Shown in pieces: positions 1 through 7,089 of a stretch of 12,734 nucleotides of DNA (the first letter of the stretch is position 1; every line of letters starts with the position of its first letter). The position numbers and the translations under genes are program-made. The DNA lies in NCBI GenBank assembly GCA_027030285.1, contig JALVFC010000159.1, forward strand, positions 1 through 12,734, read 5' to 3'. This stretch comes from Thiotrichaceae bacterium. GTDB lineage: Bacteria; Pseudomonadota; Gammaproteobacteria; Thiotrichales; Thiotrichaceae. The notes beneath the pieces are model-generated. The model saw only the letters and a program-made list of their open reading frames with translations. It was not told the DNA's origin and did not search any database.

Positions 1-1
1 T

Positions 2-1957
2 GCCGGTGGCGTGCTGATTTCTCCCAGTGATTTAACAGATTACACCCCGGTTTATTGTGAGCCTGATGGCAGCAATATGGTCTCCCAGTATGATATGCAT
101 GATGTGGAAGCTGTGGGGCTGGTTAAGTTTGACTTTTTGGGCTTGCGTAATCTGACGATTATTGACTGGGCTTTGAAAATTGTTAATGCGCGACGTAAAA
201 AACAGGGTAAAGAACCAGTTGATATCAGCAAGATAGACCTCGAAGACCGCCCTTCATTTGAGTTGCTGAAAGCCTGTAAAACCACGGCGATATTCCAGCT
301 GGAATCGCGTGGTATGAAGGATTTGATCAAGCGTCTGCAACCGGATGTCTTTGAAGATATTATTGCGCTGGTTGCGCTGTATCGTCCTGGTCCACTGGGT
401 TCGGGCATGGTGGATGACTTTGTGAACCGTAAACATGGACGGCAAAAGGTTGAGTACCCACATCCTGCTCTGGAGCCTATTCTCAAGCCAACCTATGGTG
501 TTATTTTGTATCAGGAACAGGTGATGCAGATTGCTCAGGTACTTGCCAGTTATACCCTCGGCGGGGCGGATATGCTGCGCCGTGCCATGGGTAAGAAAAA
601 GCCGGAGGAAATGGAGAAACAGCGCTCTATCTTTATGGAAGGTGCGCTAAAAAATGGTGTCGAAGAGGGTACGGCAACCTATATCTTTGACTTGATGGAA
701 AAGTTCGCTGGTTATGGTTTTAACAAGTCGCATTCTGCGGCTTATGCGCTGGTATCCTTTCAGACGGTCTGGCTGAAAACACATTATCCGGCTGAATTTA
801 TGGCAGCGGTATTGTCCTCTGATATGGATAACACCGATAAGGTTGTCACCTTTATTGATGACTGCAAGCAGCAGAATATCAAGGTTGTACCACCGAATAT
901 CAATCTCTCTCATTACCAGTTTACTGTTGATGATGAAGGTAGTGTGGTATATGGACTGGGAGCAGTAAAAGGTGTTGGTGAGGCGGCGATTGATGTTATC
1001 CGCGCCAGCCGTGATGCAGAAGGTGAGTTCAAGTCCCTGGTTGATTTGTGCAAGCGTGTGAGTTCACAGAAGGTTTCTCGCAGAGTGCTGGAAACACTGA
1101 TCAAGTCAGGTGCCTTTGATGTCTTTGGGCAGTCGCGCCACAGTCTGATGGAGTTTTTACCTGAGGCGGTGCAAATTGCTGAACAATATCATCGTGATCA
1201 GGCAAATGGGCAGACGGATCTGTTTGGTGGTGCGGTGAATATGGGAGGGCAGGAGCCCGCAGTGCCTGAATTGCCGGAGTGGAAAACCAGACAGCGGCTG
1301 GCTGCGGAAAAGGAAGTCCTCGGGCTGTATCTGAGTGGTCACCCAATGGATGAATATCGGCATGAACTGAATCAGTTAATCTCCCATACGCTGGCTACAG
1401 TTGATGGTATGGAGGCTATTGAAGGTGGCAAGTTCTCCAAAATGCCTGTGATTATTGGTGGTATTGTTGCAGCAATACGGGTGCAAAATACCGACAATGG
1501 CAAACGTGCTTTTTTCACTCTGGATGATGGCACTGCCTATATGGAAGTCGCGGCGTTTACTGATACCTTTGAAAAATATGGTCACCTCATTCAAAAAGAT
1601 GAAATCCTGCTGGTTGAAGGCTCATTGTCCAGCGATATGCGTACTGGCTCGATTCGCTTACGGGTTGAAGCCCTGCATGATATGGAAAGTGCCAGACGTA
1701 CTTTTGTGCGTAGCCTGAGTATGTCGATAGATAAGGAACAAACAGGTAATGGGCTGATTGGTGAGTTAATAAACCTGTTAAAAGTGGACACTGAACAAGA
1801 TCAGGAAAGGCATTGCCCTGTGCTTATTCACTATCATGCCGAAGCCAGCTCGGCGCAGCTGCGTTTGGGGGACAGCTTCCGTGCTCCGGTTGCGGATCAT
1901 GATTTGCATAAAATCAAGGAGTTGCTGGGTAAAGATAAAGTGCGTTTGCATTATTGA
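2..1957 (+). CDS. dnaE: DNA polymerase III alpha subunit, C-terminal part (5' end outside window)
   Basis: This is the catalytic subunit of the replicative DNA polymerase, which works in the cytoplasm with the beta clamp and clamp loader. The reading frame is open to the left edge (Ala-Gly-Gly precedes the first in-frame GTG at 11), so the start and the PHP domain lie outside the window. About 651 residues are visible. This fits the distal half of a roughly 1160-residue family. The K-F-D-F-L-G-L motif at 128-148 carries the third catalytic aspartate (codon 131-133). The fingers region follows, then a helix-hairpin-helix segment (Y-G-L-G-A-V-K-G-V-G, about 945-990). An internal clamp-binding motif Q-T-D-L-F lies at 1211-1225, and an OB-fold runs from about 1442 to 1680. 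The C-terminal tau-binding region is less conserved. No accA follows, although it often sits downstream in related genomes. Nothing appears broken. Confidence 0.97.
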   Translation, partial: AGGVLISPSDLTDYTPVYCEPDGSNMVSQYDMHDVEAVGLVKFDFLGLRNLTIIDWALKIVNARRKKQGKEPVDISKIDLEDRPSFELLKACKTTAIFQLESRGMKDLIKRLQPDVFEDIIALVALYRPGPLGSGMVDDFVNRKHGRQKVEYPHPALEPILKPTYGVILYQEQVMQIAQVLASYTLGGADMLRRAMGKKKPEEMEKQRSIFMEGALKNGVEEGTATYIFDLMEKFAGYGFNKSHSAAYALVSFQTVWLKTHYPAEFMAAVLSSDMDNTDKVVTFIDDCKQQNIKVVPPNINLSHYQFTVDDEGSVVYGLGAVKGVGEAAIDVIRASRDAEGEFKSLVDLCKRVSSQKVSRRVLETLIKSGAFDVFGQSRHSLMEFLPEAVQIAEQYHRDQANGQTDLFGGAVNMGGQEPAVPELPEWKTRQRLAAEKEVLGLYLSGHPMDEYRHELNQLISHTLATVDGMEAIEGGKFSKMPVIIGGIVAAIRVQNTDNGKRAFFTLDDGTAYMEVAAFTDTFEKYGHLIQKDEILLVEGSLSSDMRTGSIRLRVEALHDMESARRTFVRSLSMSIDKEQTGNGLIGELINLLKVDTEQDQERHCPVLIHYHAEASSAQLRLGDSFRAPVADHDLHKIKELLGKDKVRLHY

Positions 1958-2022
1958 AGAGTGAACAAATAATGCATCACTTCTCACATAGCAAACGGGC
2001 TACGACACTGTAATACCAGGAC

Positions 2023-2082
2023 GTGCGACTTTAGTCGCGCTTTCTCGTTCCCATGCTCCGCGTGGGAATGCATTATGGATGC
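2023..2082. repeat. Paired small hairpins, probable dispersed intergenic repeat
   Basis: Two dyads sit side by side in the gap between the convergent dnaE and lpxK genes. The first is GTGCGACT-TT-AGTCGCGC (2023-2040, 8 bp with one G-T pair). The second is TTCCCATG-CTCCG-CGTGGGAA (2048-2068, 8 bp with one G-T pair), followed by a minor GCAT/ATGC dyad (2070-2082). The second hairpin resembles a short motif I recall as scattered between genes in many gammaproteobacterial genomes, but I cannot check its copy number here. There is no T-run, so a standard intrinsic terminator is not supported, though the hairpins could mark transcript ends. Confidence 0.55.
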
Positions 2083-2103
2083 TCCAGTGTCCCGAGTTCA
2101 GTA

Positions 2104-3132
2104 TCAATTCCTGTAACCAGCGGCAATTTTCTCTACTTTGCCAAGAAACTCCTCGTCAAATTCAGCACTTAACCTGGCAGAAACAGGCAGATACCAGGCG
2201 TTGTTTAATTGCATGTCGAAGCACTTGACGGCATCTTTCTCTGTCATTACCAGTGGGCTATTCAAGCCTGTTTGAAAATCTTCTTTAGAAAATCGATGAT
2301 GATCTGCGAATAAATGCTCAGCAATAATATTCGCACCCAGTCTTTTTAATGTCGTAATAAAACGCTGCGGGTTGCCAATACCGGTGATGACTTGAATGTC
2401 ATTAAGTTCGGAAATATGCTTTCTTTCTTTTGTCACAAGATTGACGACATCAGCCCCTGTAAGTTGCATGACATAACAGTTGTTGATAGTTGCGCTTTTC
2501 CCGCCATTACAGACAACATAATCACAGTTGTGTAATCTCTTTTTTGTCTCTCTCAATGGTCCCGCTGGAAGGCAGAAAGTGTTTCCCAGACCCCTTTGTG
2601 TATCTACTACGGCAATTTCCAGGTCACGTTGCATTTTATAATGTTGCAGTCCATCGTCAGAGATAATGATATTTGCTTGTGTATGTTTCGCAGCATATTC
2701 AATATCTGCCACTCTTCCAGGACCAGCGATTACCGGAATATTAACAGCCAACTTCATCAGCTTTGCTTCATCTCCACAGGTTTCTGTAGCAGTTTGTTCA
2801 TTGACCAGAATCGGCCACCGGGATGCTGTGCCTTTGTAACCTCGTGTAATAATGCATGGAGAATAGCCTGCATGCTTGAGAAGTCTGGCAAGATAAATTA
2901 CCAATGGGGTTTTGCCTGTGCCGCCTACATTAATATTGCCTACAACAATGACGGGTAGTGGCAGTGGTGGAGCCTTGGTGCTATCTGTTTTGCTTTTGAT
3001 TCGGGCAAGTACACAAAACAGCAGGGACAGGGGAGATAACAGGTATTTGCCCAATTGTGTAAAAAGGTTGTTTTGATACCAAATGTATTCGAGTATTTGT
3101 TGCAGGCGGGGTGTGTGCTGGTGTTTGCTCAT
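2104..3132 (-). CDS. lpxK: Tetraacyldisaccharide 4'-kinase (lipid A 4'-kinase)
   Basis: LpxK phosphorylates the 4' position of the tetraacyl disaccharide 1-phosphate precursor to give lipid IVA, at the cytoplasmic face of the inner membrane. The protein has 342 residues, close to family length. A hydrophobic N-terminal helix (about 28-45) would anchor it in the membrane. A P-loop with G-G-T-G-K-T-P lies at residues 70-76. Conserved R-G-Y (97-99), G-D-E-A-K-L-M (120-126), D-D-G-L-Q-H (159-164) and a late T-E-K-D-A-V-K segment complete the family pattern. It is the last gene of the exbB-exbD-lpxK cluster, 39 bp after exbD. No kdsB follows, unlike the arrangement I recall from Pseudomonas. The only in-frame ATG near the N-terminus is the one used. 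It has no clear Shine-Dalgarno sequence and lies 6 nt behind a hairpin. Confidence 0.96.
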   Translation of the reverse strand: MSKHQHTPRLQQILEYIWYQNNLFTQLGKYLLSPLSLLFCVLARIKSKTDSTKAPPLPLPVIVVGNINVGGTGKTPLVIYLARLLKHAGYSPCIITRGYKGTASRWPILVNEQTATETCGDEAKLMKLAVNIPVIAGPGRVADIEYAAKHTQANIIISDDGLQHYKMQRDLEIAVVDTQRGLGNTFCLPAGPLRETKKRLHNCDYVVCNGGKSATINNCYVMQLTGADVVNLVTKERKHISELNDIQVITGIGNPQRFITTLKRLGANIIAEHLFADHHRFSKEDFQTGLNSPLVMTEKDAVKCFDMQLNNAWYLPVSARLSAEFDEEFLGKVEKIAAGYRN

Positions 3133-3138
3133 GGTGTA

Positions 3139-3164
3139 TGGAAGCTCGCAAGTTGGAGCTTCCA
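3139..3164 (-). promoter_or_regulatory. Perfect 9-bp hairpin in front of lpxK
   Basis: TGGAAGCTC (3139-3147) is the exact reverse complement of GAGCTTCCA (3156-3164), with an 8-nt loop. In the exbBD-lpxK mRNA the hairpin starts 7 nt after the exbD stop codon and ends 6 nt before the lpxK ATG. The only purine-rich, ribosome-site-like bases here (GGAAG, GAG) are in the stem. It could limit lpxK translation, couple it to exbD, or protect mRNA ends. No T-run follows, so it is not a typical terminator. Confidence 0.6.
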
Positions 3165-3171
3165 GTTGGGT

Positions 3172-3594
3172 TTATTTGCGTTGTGTTTGCGTCGTTGCCA
3201 GGGAGAAATTGGTAAGCCTGACACGTCCCGCTATATCCATCGCGGTAATCACCGACTGATAACTAGCATTGGCATCTGCAGTAATCACTAAAGAAGGTGT
3301 GGTATCCATCTGATCCAGTGTCAGATTCATTGCCCGAAATAGTGTTTCAGGTTTGTTGTTTACCACTTCTTTTTTGTTGATGTAGTAGTTACCTTTGCTG
3401 TCAATCAGCAATTCAATCACATTTTCCTGTGCTTCGGGTCGGCTACTGGATGCAGTCGGTAGCTCGATCTTGATTTTTGAGTCTTTCTCAAAAGTTGTTG
3501 TCACCATAAAGAAAATCAGTAGCAGGAATACCACATCAATCAATGGTGTCAGATTGAGTTCGACTTCTTCAGCTTCTGTCGTTTTGAAGTTCAT
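3172..3594 (-). CDS. exbD: ExbD/TolR-family proton-channel subunit
   Basis: ExbD/TolR proteins partner ExbB/TolQ to turn the proton gradient into mechanical work on the cell envelope. The 140-residue protein has a short cytoplasmic N-terminus, one transmembrane helix (about 18-37) and a periplasmic domain. The helix begins N-L-T-P-L-I-D, and Asp20 matches the conserved proton-carrying aspartate of the family. The ATG overlaps the exbB stop codon as ATGA (3591-3594), which indicates translational coupling. No tonB or tolA is nearby, so the energised partner is unknown. exbD-lpxK linkage also occurs in Pseudomonas, where the genes are called a second exbBD-like set. TolR is an alternative family label, but the neighbourhood favours the lpxK-linked ExbD group. 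Confidence 0.93.
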   Translation of the reverse strand: MNFKTTEAEEVELNLTPLIDVVFLLLIFFMVTTTFEKDSKIKIELPTASSSRPEAQENVIELLIDSKGNYYINKKEVVNNKPETLFRAMNLTLDQMDTTPSLVITADANASYQSVITAMDIAGRVRLTNFSLATTQTQRK

Positions 3595-4283
3595 CCGGCA
3601 GAACCTCCACTTGCTGAGGGTGCTGGACGTCTTCTGACAGGAGGCTTTGCTTTAGTGCTGCTCACAGGGGATGGACGTAATTTCTCACTTGCCAGTTCTA
3701 CAAGTTTTAATGCCTCCTGTTCCATCCTGACGACATAATCATTGATTCTTCCCTTGAAATAACGATGAAAGATTAAGGAGGGAACGGCTACAGATATACC
3801 AGCCGCAGTGGTAATCAATGCAGTGGAGATGCCACCAGCCAGATCAGAAGGGCTACCAACACCTAATTTGGTAATGACGCTAAAGACTTCAATCATGCCA
3901 ACTACGGTACCTAACAGACCTAGCAGAGGCGTAACTGAAGCAATCGTACCCAGTGCTGTCATGTATTTATCCATTTCATGGGCAACATGGCGTCCGGTTT
4001 CTTCGAGGTTTTCCTTCATTATATGGCGTGGTAGTTGGCTGCTTTCCAGACCAGCTGCCAGAACCTTGCCGACCAATGAGCTTTTACGAATGCTGTCTAT
4101 GTCTTTTTTATCAGGAGCTTGACCACTTGCGGCAATTTTATGCGCTTTGGAAATAATATTTTCAGGGATAATATTGCGTGCTTTAAGCGTGATAAATCGT
4201 TCTATCACGATAGCAAGTGCGATGACTGAGCAGATTAAAATAGGGAGCATCAAAAAGCCCCCAGCTTTTAAAAATTCAAACAT
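3591..4283 (-). CDS. exbB: ExbB/TolQ/MotA-family proton-channel protein
   Basis: This is the multi-spanning channel partner of ExbD in the inner membrane. The 230-residue product has three hydrophobic helices (about 10-28, 109-131 and 150-172). The family-typical T-P-L-L-G-L-L-G-T-V-x-G-M sequence lies at 118-130, and the G-G-I-S-x-A-L-x-T-T-A-A-G helix lies at 150-162. A large cytoplasmic loop lies between helices 1 and 2. The last 28 or so residues form a Pro/Ser/Ala/Arg-rich tail that is not part of the core fold. The ATG is preceded by AAAGG about 8 nt upstream. It is the first gene of the exbB-exbD-lpxK operon and is transcribed away from htpX. I do not see tonB or a comEC-like gene next to it. 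Confidence 0.94.
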   Translation of the reverse strand: MFEFLKAGGFLMLPILICSVIALAIVIERFITLKARNIIPENIISKAHKIAASGQAPDKKDIDSIRKSSLVGKVLAAGLESSQLPRHIMKENLEETGRHVAHEMDKYMTALGTIASVTPLLGLLGTVVGMIEVFSVITKLGVGSPSDLAGGISTALITTAAGISVAVPSLIFHRYFKGRINDYVVRMEQEALKLVELASEKLRPSPVSSTKAKPPVRRRPAPSASGGSAG

Positions 4284-4310
4284 ATTGGTTACCTTTCAAG
4301 GTCATTTTTT

Positions 4311-4339
4311 ATTATAAGTCGTTACCAGCCAGGTTAAGA
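4311..4339 (-). promoter_or_regulatory. Putative exbB promoter
   Basis: On the minus strand a perfect TATAAT (4311-4316) lies 27 bp upstream of the exbB ATG. This would leave a leader of about 20 nt carrying the AAAGG ribosome site. A 17-bp spacer puts the -35 position at 4334-4339 (TCTTAA, a poor match), inside the inverted repeat at 4330-4354. I see no convincing Fur box. Confidence 0.4.
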
Positions 4340-4354
4340 AAGTGGCTTAACCTG
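4330..4354. repeat. Inverted repeat, 9-bp arms
   Basis: CAGGTTAAG (4330-4338) and CTTAACCTG (4346-4354) are exact reverse complements with a 7-nt centre. The dyad covers the expected -35 position of exbB. It lies upstream of both predicted transcription starts in this divergent region, so a DNA-level operator is more likely than an RNA hairpin. Confidence 0.6.
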
Positions 4355-4356
4355 TT

Positions 4357-4380
4357 CAATCCGGCATAATACACGGATTG
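4357..4380. repeat. Inverted repeat AATCCG-N9-ACGGATT, copy 1
   Basis: CAATCCG (4357-4363) and CGGATTG (4374-4380) are exact reverse complements with a 10-nt centre. The dyad begins 2 bp after the preceding inverted repeat. Its core, AATCCG, nine bases, ACGGATT, recurs with the same spacing at 7269-7290. Confidence 0.6.
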
Positions 4381-4422
4381 CTTTCAGGATGCGTACTATT
4401 TTTATAAACGGTCGTTGTTGCT

Positions 4423-4451
4423 CCTTGAAATGTAACTATTTGTAACTATCT
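4423..4451 (+). promoter_or_regulatory. Putative heat-shock (sigma32-like) promoter of htpX
   Basis: CCTTGAAA (4423-4430) contains the full CTTGAAA -35 element of sigma32 promoters. After 13 bp, AACTATCT (4444-4451) is a partial match to the CCCCATNT -10 element (only the right half fits). A start near 4459 would give a leader of about 33 nt before the htpX ATG. The spacer contains the repeat TGTAACTAT twice at 10-bp pitch (4431-4439, 4441-4449). HtpX is heat- and envelope-stress-induced in E. coli, which agrees with this reading. Confidence 0.4.
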
Positions 4452-4491
4452 ATAGACTGAACCTGCTTATCTCAACTGACATGAGGAAAAA

Positions 4492-5397
4492 ATGAAAAGA
4501 GTATTGCTATTAGTGTTAACAAATTTTGCAGTGATTGTGGTGCTGGGTATCGTCTGGAATATTCTGGATTCCATGTTTGGCATTAGTCAGATGTTCCTGA
4601 GTATGGGGCTGCCAGCACATTTTGGTTATATTGCTGTTATGGCTTTAGTGATGGGGTTCGGTGGTGCCTTTATCAGTTTGTGGATGTCCAAGGGTATGGC
4701 TAAACGCAGTATGGGAGTACAGGTGATTTCCCAGCCTCAGAACCGCCAGGAACAATGGTTATTGGATGTGGTGCAAAGACAGGCACATGCCGTTGGTATC
4801 AAAATGCCTGAAGTAGGAATTTTCTACTCTCCCGAACCCAATGCTTTTGCAACAGGTGCCAGGAAAAATGACGCACTGGTAGCTGTGAGTCAGGGCTTGC
4901 TGGATCATATGTCACAAGATGAAGTGGAAGCAGTACTCGGGCATGAAATGTCGCATGTTGCCAATGGTGACATGGTGACACAGACATTGCTACAGGGTGT
5001 GCTAAATACTTTTGTCATTTTCCTGTCCAGGGTACTTGGTTATGTGATCGATTCATTTATGTCTCGTGGTGAAGAGCGTCAGGGCGGTTTTGGGTTTGGA
5101 TATTATATTTCCTCAATAGTGCTGGAGATTCTATTTGGCTTTCTGGCAACCATTATTGTTATGTGGTTCTCGCGCTGGCGCGAATTTCATGCAGACAAGG
5201 GTGGTGCTAATCTTGCTGGTCGGCATAAGATGATCGCTGCATTAAGACGTTTACAACAGGCTCATGCTACCGAGGATCTGCCTGGTGAGTTTGCTGCATT
5301 TGGTATTGCAGGTGGGATTGGTGATGGTTTGAAACGTCTGTTTATGACACATCCCCCACTGGAAGAACGTATTGCTGCATTAGAAGCTGCTCGATAA
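4492..5397 (+). CDS. htpX: Membrane-bound zinc protease HtpX
   Basis: HtpX is an M48-family zinc metalloprotease in the inner membrane that degrades damaged membrane proteins, complementing FtsH. The product has 301 residues, close to the E. coli length. Two N-terminal transmembrane helices (about 4-25 and 44-65) precede the catalytic domain. The H-E-M-S-H zinc motif is at 151-155 and the third ligand is probably Glu230 in E-F-H-A-D. Two further hydrophobic segments (about 165-185 and 204-225) complete the family topology. A GAGGA ribosome site lies 4 nt before the ATG. pyrD starts 14 bp downstream, so the two genes are probably co-transcribed. A sigma32-like promoter upstream suggests heat induction. 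Confidence 0.97.
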   Translation: MKRVLLLVLTNFAVIVVLGIVWNILDSMFGISQMFLSMGLPAHFGYIAVMALVMGFGGAFISLWMSKGMAKRSMGVQVISQPQNRQEQWLLDVVQRQAHAVGIKMPEVGIFYSPEPNAFATGARKNDALVAVSQGLLDHMSQDEVEAVLGHEMSHVANGDMVTQTLLQGVLNTFVIFLSRVLGYVIDSFMSRGEERQGGFGFGYYISSIVLEILFGFLATIIVMWFSRWREFHADKGGANLAGRHKMIAALRRLQQAHATEDLPGEFAAFGIAGGIGDGLKRLFMTHPPLEERIAALEAAR

Positions 5398-5411
5398 ACG
5401 AGACAAATCTA

Positions 5412-6452
5412 ATGTCAATGTACAAGCTCATCCGTCCTCTGGTGTTTTTGCTGGCACCAGAGACGGCGCATCGTGCCTCATTAAAGTTCCTTTCATTTGC
5501 AGATAAGGTCGGCTTGTTAGGCTTGATGTATCAGGATCGCAGCACCAAAGCGGTCAATGTGATGGGAATTCGTTTTCCTAACAGGATTGGACTAGCAGCG
5601 GGACTGGATAAAAATGGTGAGTTTATTGATGCCCTGGGAAAGCTTGGATTTGGTCATATCGAAATAGGCACAGTAACACCACGACCACAACCGGGCAATC
5701 CGACACCTCGTTTGTTTAGACTTGTTGAATCAGAAGGCATTATTAACCGCATGGGTTTTAACAATAAGGGTGTGGATTATCTGCTGGAGCAGGTAAAACG
5801 GTCTAGCTACACGGGTGTGCTGGGCATTAATATTGGCAAAAACTTTGATACACCCGTTAAAAAGGCAGTCGATGATTATGTCACCGGTATGCAGAAGGTT
5901 TATCCCTATGCTGATTACATTACCATTAATATTTCATCACCAAACACACCGGGGTTAAGGACACTACAGTATGGAGAGGAGTTGCGCGATTTGTTGACTA
6001 CGCTCAAGAGTGAGCAGGCTCGTTTATCAGAGAACTACCAGAAGTATGTTCCTGTCGCCGTGAAAGTTGCGCCAGATCTCGGTGATAGTGAGATTGCGAA
6101 GATCGCGGAGATATTGCTGGAACAGAAGATTGATGCATTAATCGCTACGAATACCACCTTGTCCCGGGAAGGTGTCGAAGCAGATCCGCATGCCAGCGAG
6201 CAGGGCGGCTTAAGTGGGAAACCGTTAACAACACGGTCTACTCTGGTTATTAAAAAATTTGCCGATCATTTGCAGGGGCAAATCCCCATTATTGGCGTAG
6301 GTGGTGTTTTCAGCAGTAAAGATGCATCAGCCAAGGTTGCGGCAGGTGCTGATCTCGTACAAATATATTCCGGTCTGATTTATCAGGGGATATCGCTTAT
6401 AAAGGAAGCATCGCAAGCCCTTGATGAATCAGTTGTTGCAACCACTCAATAA
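5412..6452 (+). CDS. pyrD: Dihydroorotate dehydrogenase (quinone), class 2
   Basis: PyrD oxidises dihydroorotate to orotate, passing electrons through FMN to the membrane quinone pool. It is the fourth step of de novo pyrimidine synthesis. The 346-residue length and the N-terminal amphipathic extension (about 1-45) mark the membrane-associated class 2 type. Visible motifs are the FMN-binding G-L-A-A-G-L-D-K-N-G (60-69), N-R-M-G-F-N-N (112-118), the catalytic-serine segment N-I-S-S-P-N-T-P-G-L-R (173-183), and the C-terminal G-V-G-G and Q-I-Y-S-G phosphate-binding region. ATG codons at 5412 and 5418 are both possible. The first has a weak CGAGA at a suitable distance and is preferred. The 3' end overlaps the convergent DUF805 gene by 56 bp. 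Confidence 0.97.
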   Translation: MSMYKLIRPLVFLLAPETAHRASLKFLSFADKVGLLGLMYQDRSTKAVNVMGIRFPNRIGLAAGLDKNGEFIDALGKLGFGHIEIGTVTPRPQPGNPTPRLFRLVESEGIINRMGFNNKGVDYLLEQVKRSSYTGVLGINIGKNFDTPVKKAVDDYVTGMQKVYPYADYITINISSPNTPGLRTLQYGEELRDLLTTLKSEQARLSENYQKYVPVAVKVAPDLGDSEIAKIAEILLEQKIDALIATNTTLSREGVEADPHASEQGGLSGKPLTTRSTLVIKKFADHLQGQIPIIGVGGVFSSKDASAKVAAGADLVQIYSGLIYQGISLIKEASQALDESVVATTQ

Positions 6453-6891
6453 TTGAAAATTTATTTAGCAGATAAATCATTGGAATGAGTAGCCCCAGGA
6501 ATAATAAAAATGAGATAAGTTTCGCCAGTGGCGGTAGTGACTGTGGGGGCTCACGATAGTTATTGAAACCTTTGCTCCCGGGCATTAGCCAAAAAACGCT
6601 GATCAGGGGTGGAAACAATAATAACAACACAGATAGCCAACCACTTTTGTTTAGATCATGGCTGCGTTGTATAGTCAGCATTATCAGAAAAGCCAGGGCG
6701 GTTATGAAGGCAAGCAGGATTAGCCCATAGGCAATTTGTGAGGAAATTATTCCTCTTTGGTAAAGTTGCCCAGCGATGGATGCAATGATCCAAAAAATAC
6801 TGGTTGGTATAATAAATGAAAATAAAAAATAGATGAGTCTTCCGAGTCGTCCTTGTGTACCGAAAAGGTTTAGTTTGCTGTATTTGTTCAT
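6397..6891 (-). CDS. DUF805-family membrane protein
   Basis: This is a small integral inner-membrane protein of unknown function. From the chosen ATG the product has 164 residues. It begins with the family-typical N-terminus (a L-F-G-x-x-G-R-x-G-R-x-x-Y-F-like segment) and has about four hydrophobic segments. The P-G-x-x-G-x-N-x-Y-x-x-P-P motif typical of DUF805 follows, and then a further hydrophobic stretch near the C-terminus. An in-frame ATG at 6951 would add 20 residues, but these look unlike a family N-terminus. None of the candidate starts has a good ribosome site, so the start is uncertain. The last 19 codons or so lie antisense to the end of pyrD (6397-6452). The membrane location is inferred from hydrophobicity only. 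Confidence 0.85.
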   Translation of the reverse strand: MNKYSKLNLFGTQGRLGRLIYFLFSFIIPTSIFWIIASIAGQLYQRGIISSQIAYGLILLAFITALAFLIMLTIQRSHDLNKSGWLSVLLLLFPPLISVFWLMPGSKGFNNYREPPQSLPPLAKLISFLLFLGLLIPMIYLLNKFSIIEWLQQLIHQGLAMLPL

Positions 6892-7079
6892 CGTTGTAGC
6901 TGTCAAAATCCTTTGATCCGTATGGTTGGTTTGCATACGTATATTATGCATGGGGTGTCTATGAAAAATATTGAATTCAGGATAAATGAGAGCTAGCAGG
7001 TGCGGAATGGCATGAGTGGCTGTGTGTGACAGATATTCGGTTGAGTTAGTTGTCGATCAAAATACTTTTATAGAACACA

Positions 7080-7089
7080 TATAATGCGC
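7080..7089 (+). promoter_or_regulatory. Promoter-like TATAATGCGC
   Basis: A perfect -10 hexamer TATAAT (7080-7085) is followed by a GCGC discriminator, a combination typical of stable-RNA promoters in this class. The 17-bp-spaced -35 position (7057-7062, TCAAAA) matches poorly. A start near 7091-7092 would fall at the edge of the long palindrome at 7090. No protein-coding gene follows on the plus strand, so the product, if any, would be non-coding. Confidence 0.3.

Noticed and set aside
2048..2068. Intrinsic terminator after dnaE
   Set aside because: The hairpin has no following T-run on either strand.
4284..4330. Fur box upstream of exbB
   Set aside because: Only a vague A/T-rich similarity is present and the GATAAT repeats are missing.
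6892..6951. ATG at 6951 as start of the DUF805 gene
   Set aside because: The extra 20 residues do not look like a DUF805 N-terminus and no ribosome site precedes it; it remains possible.
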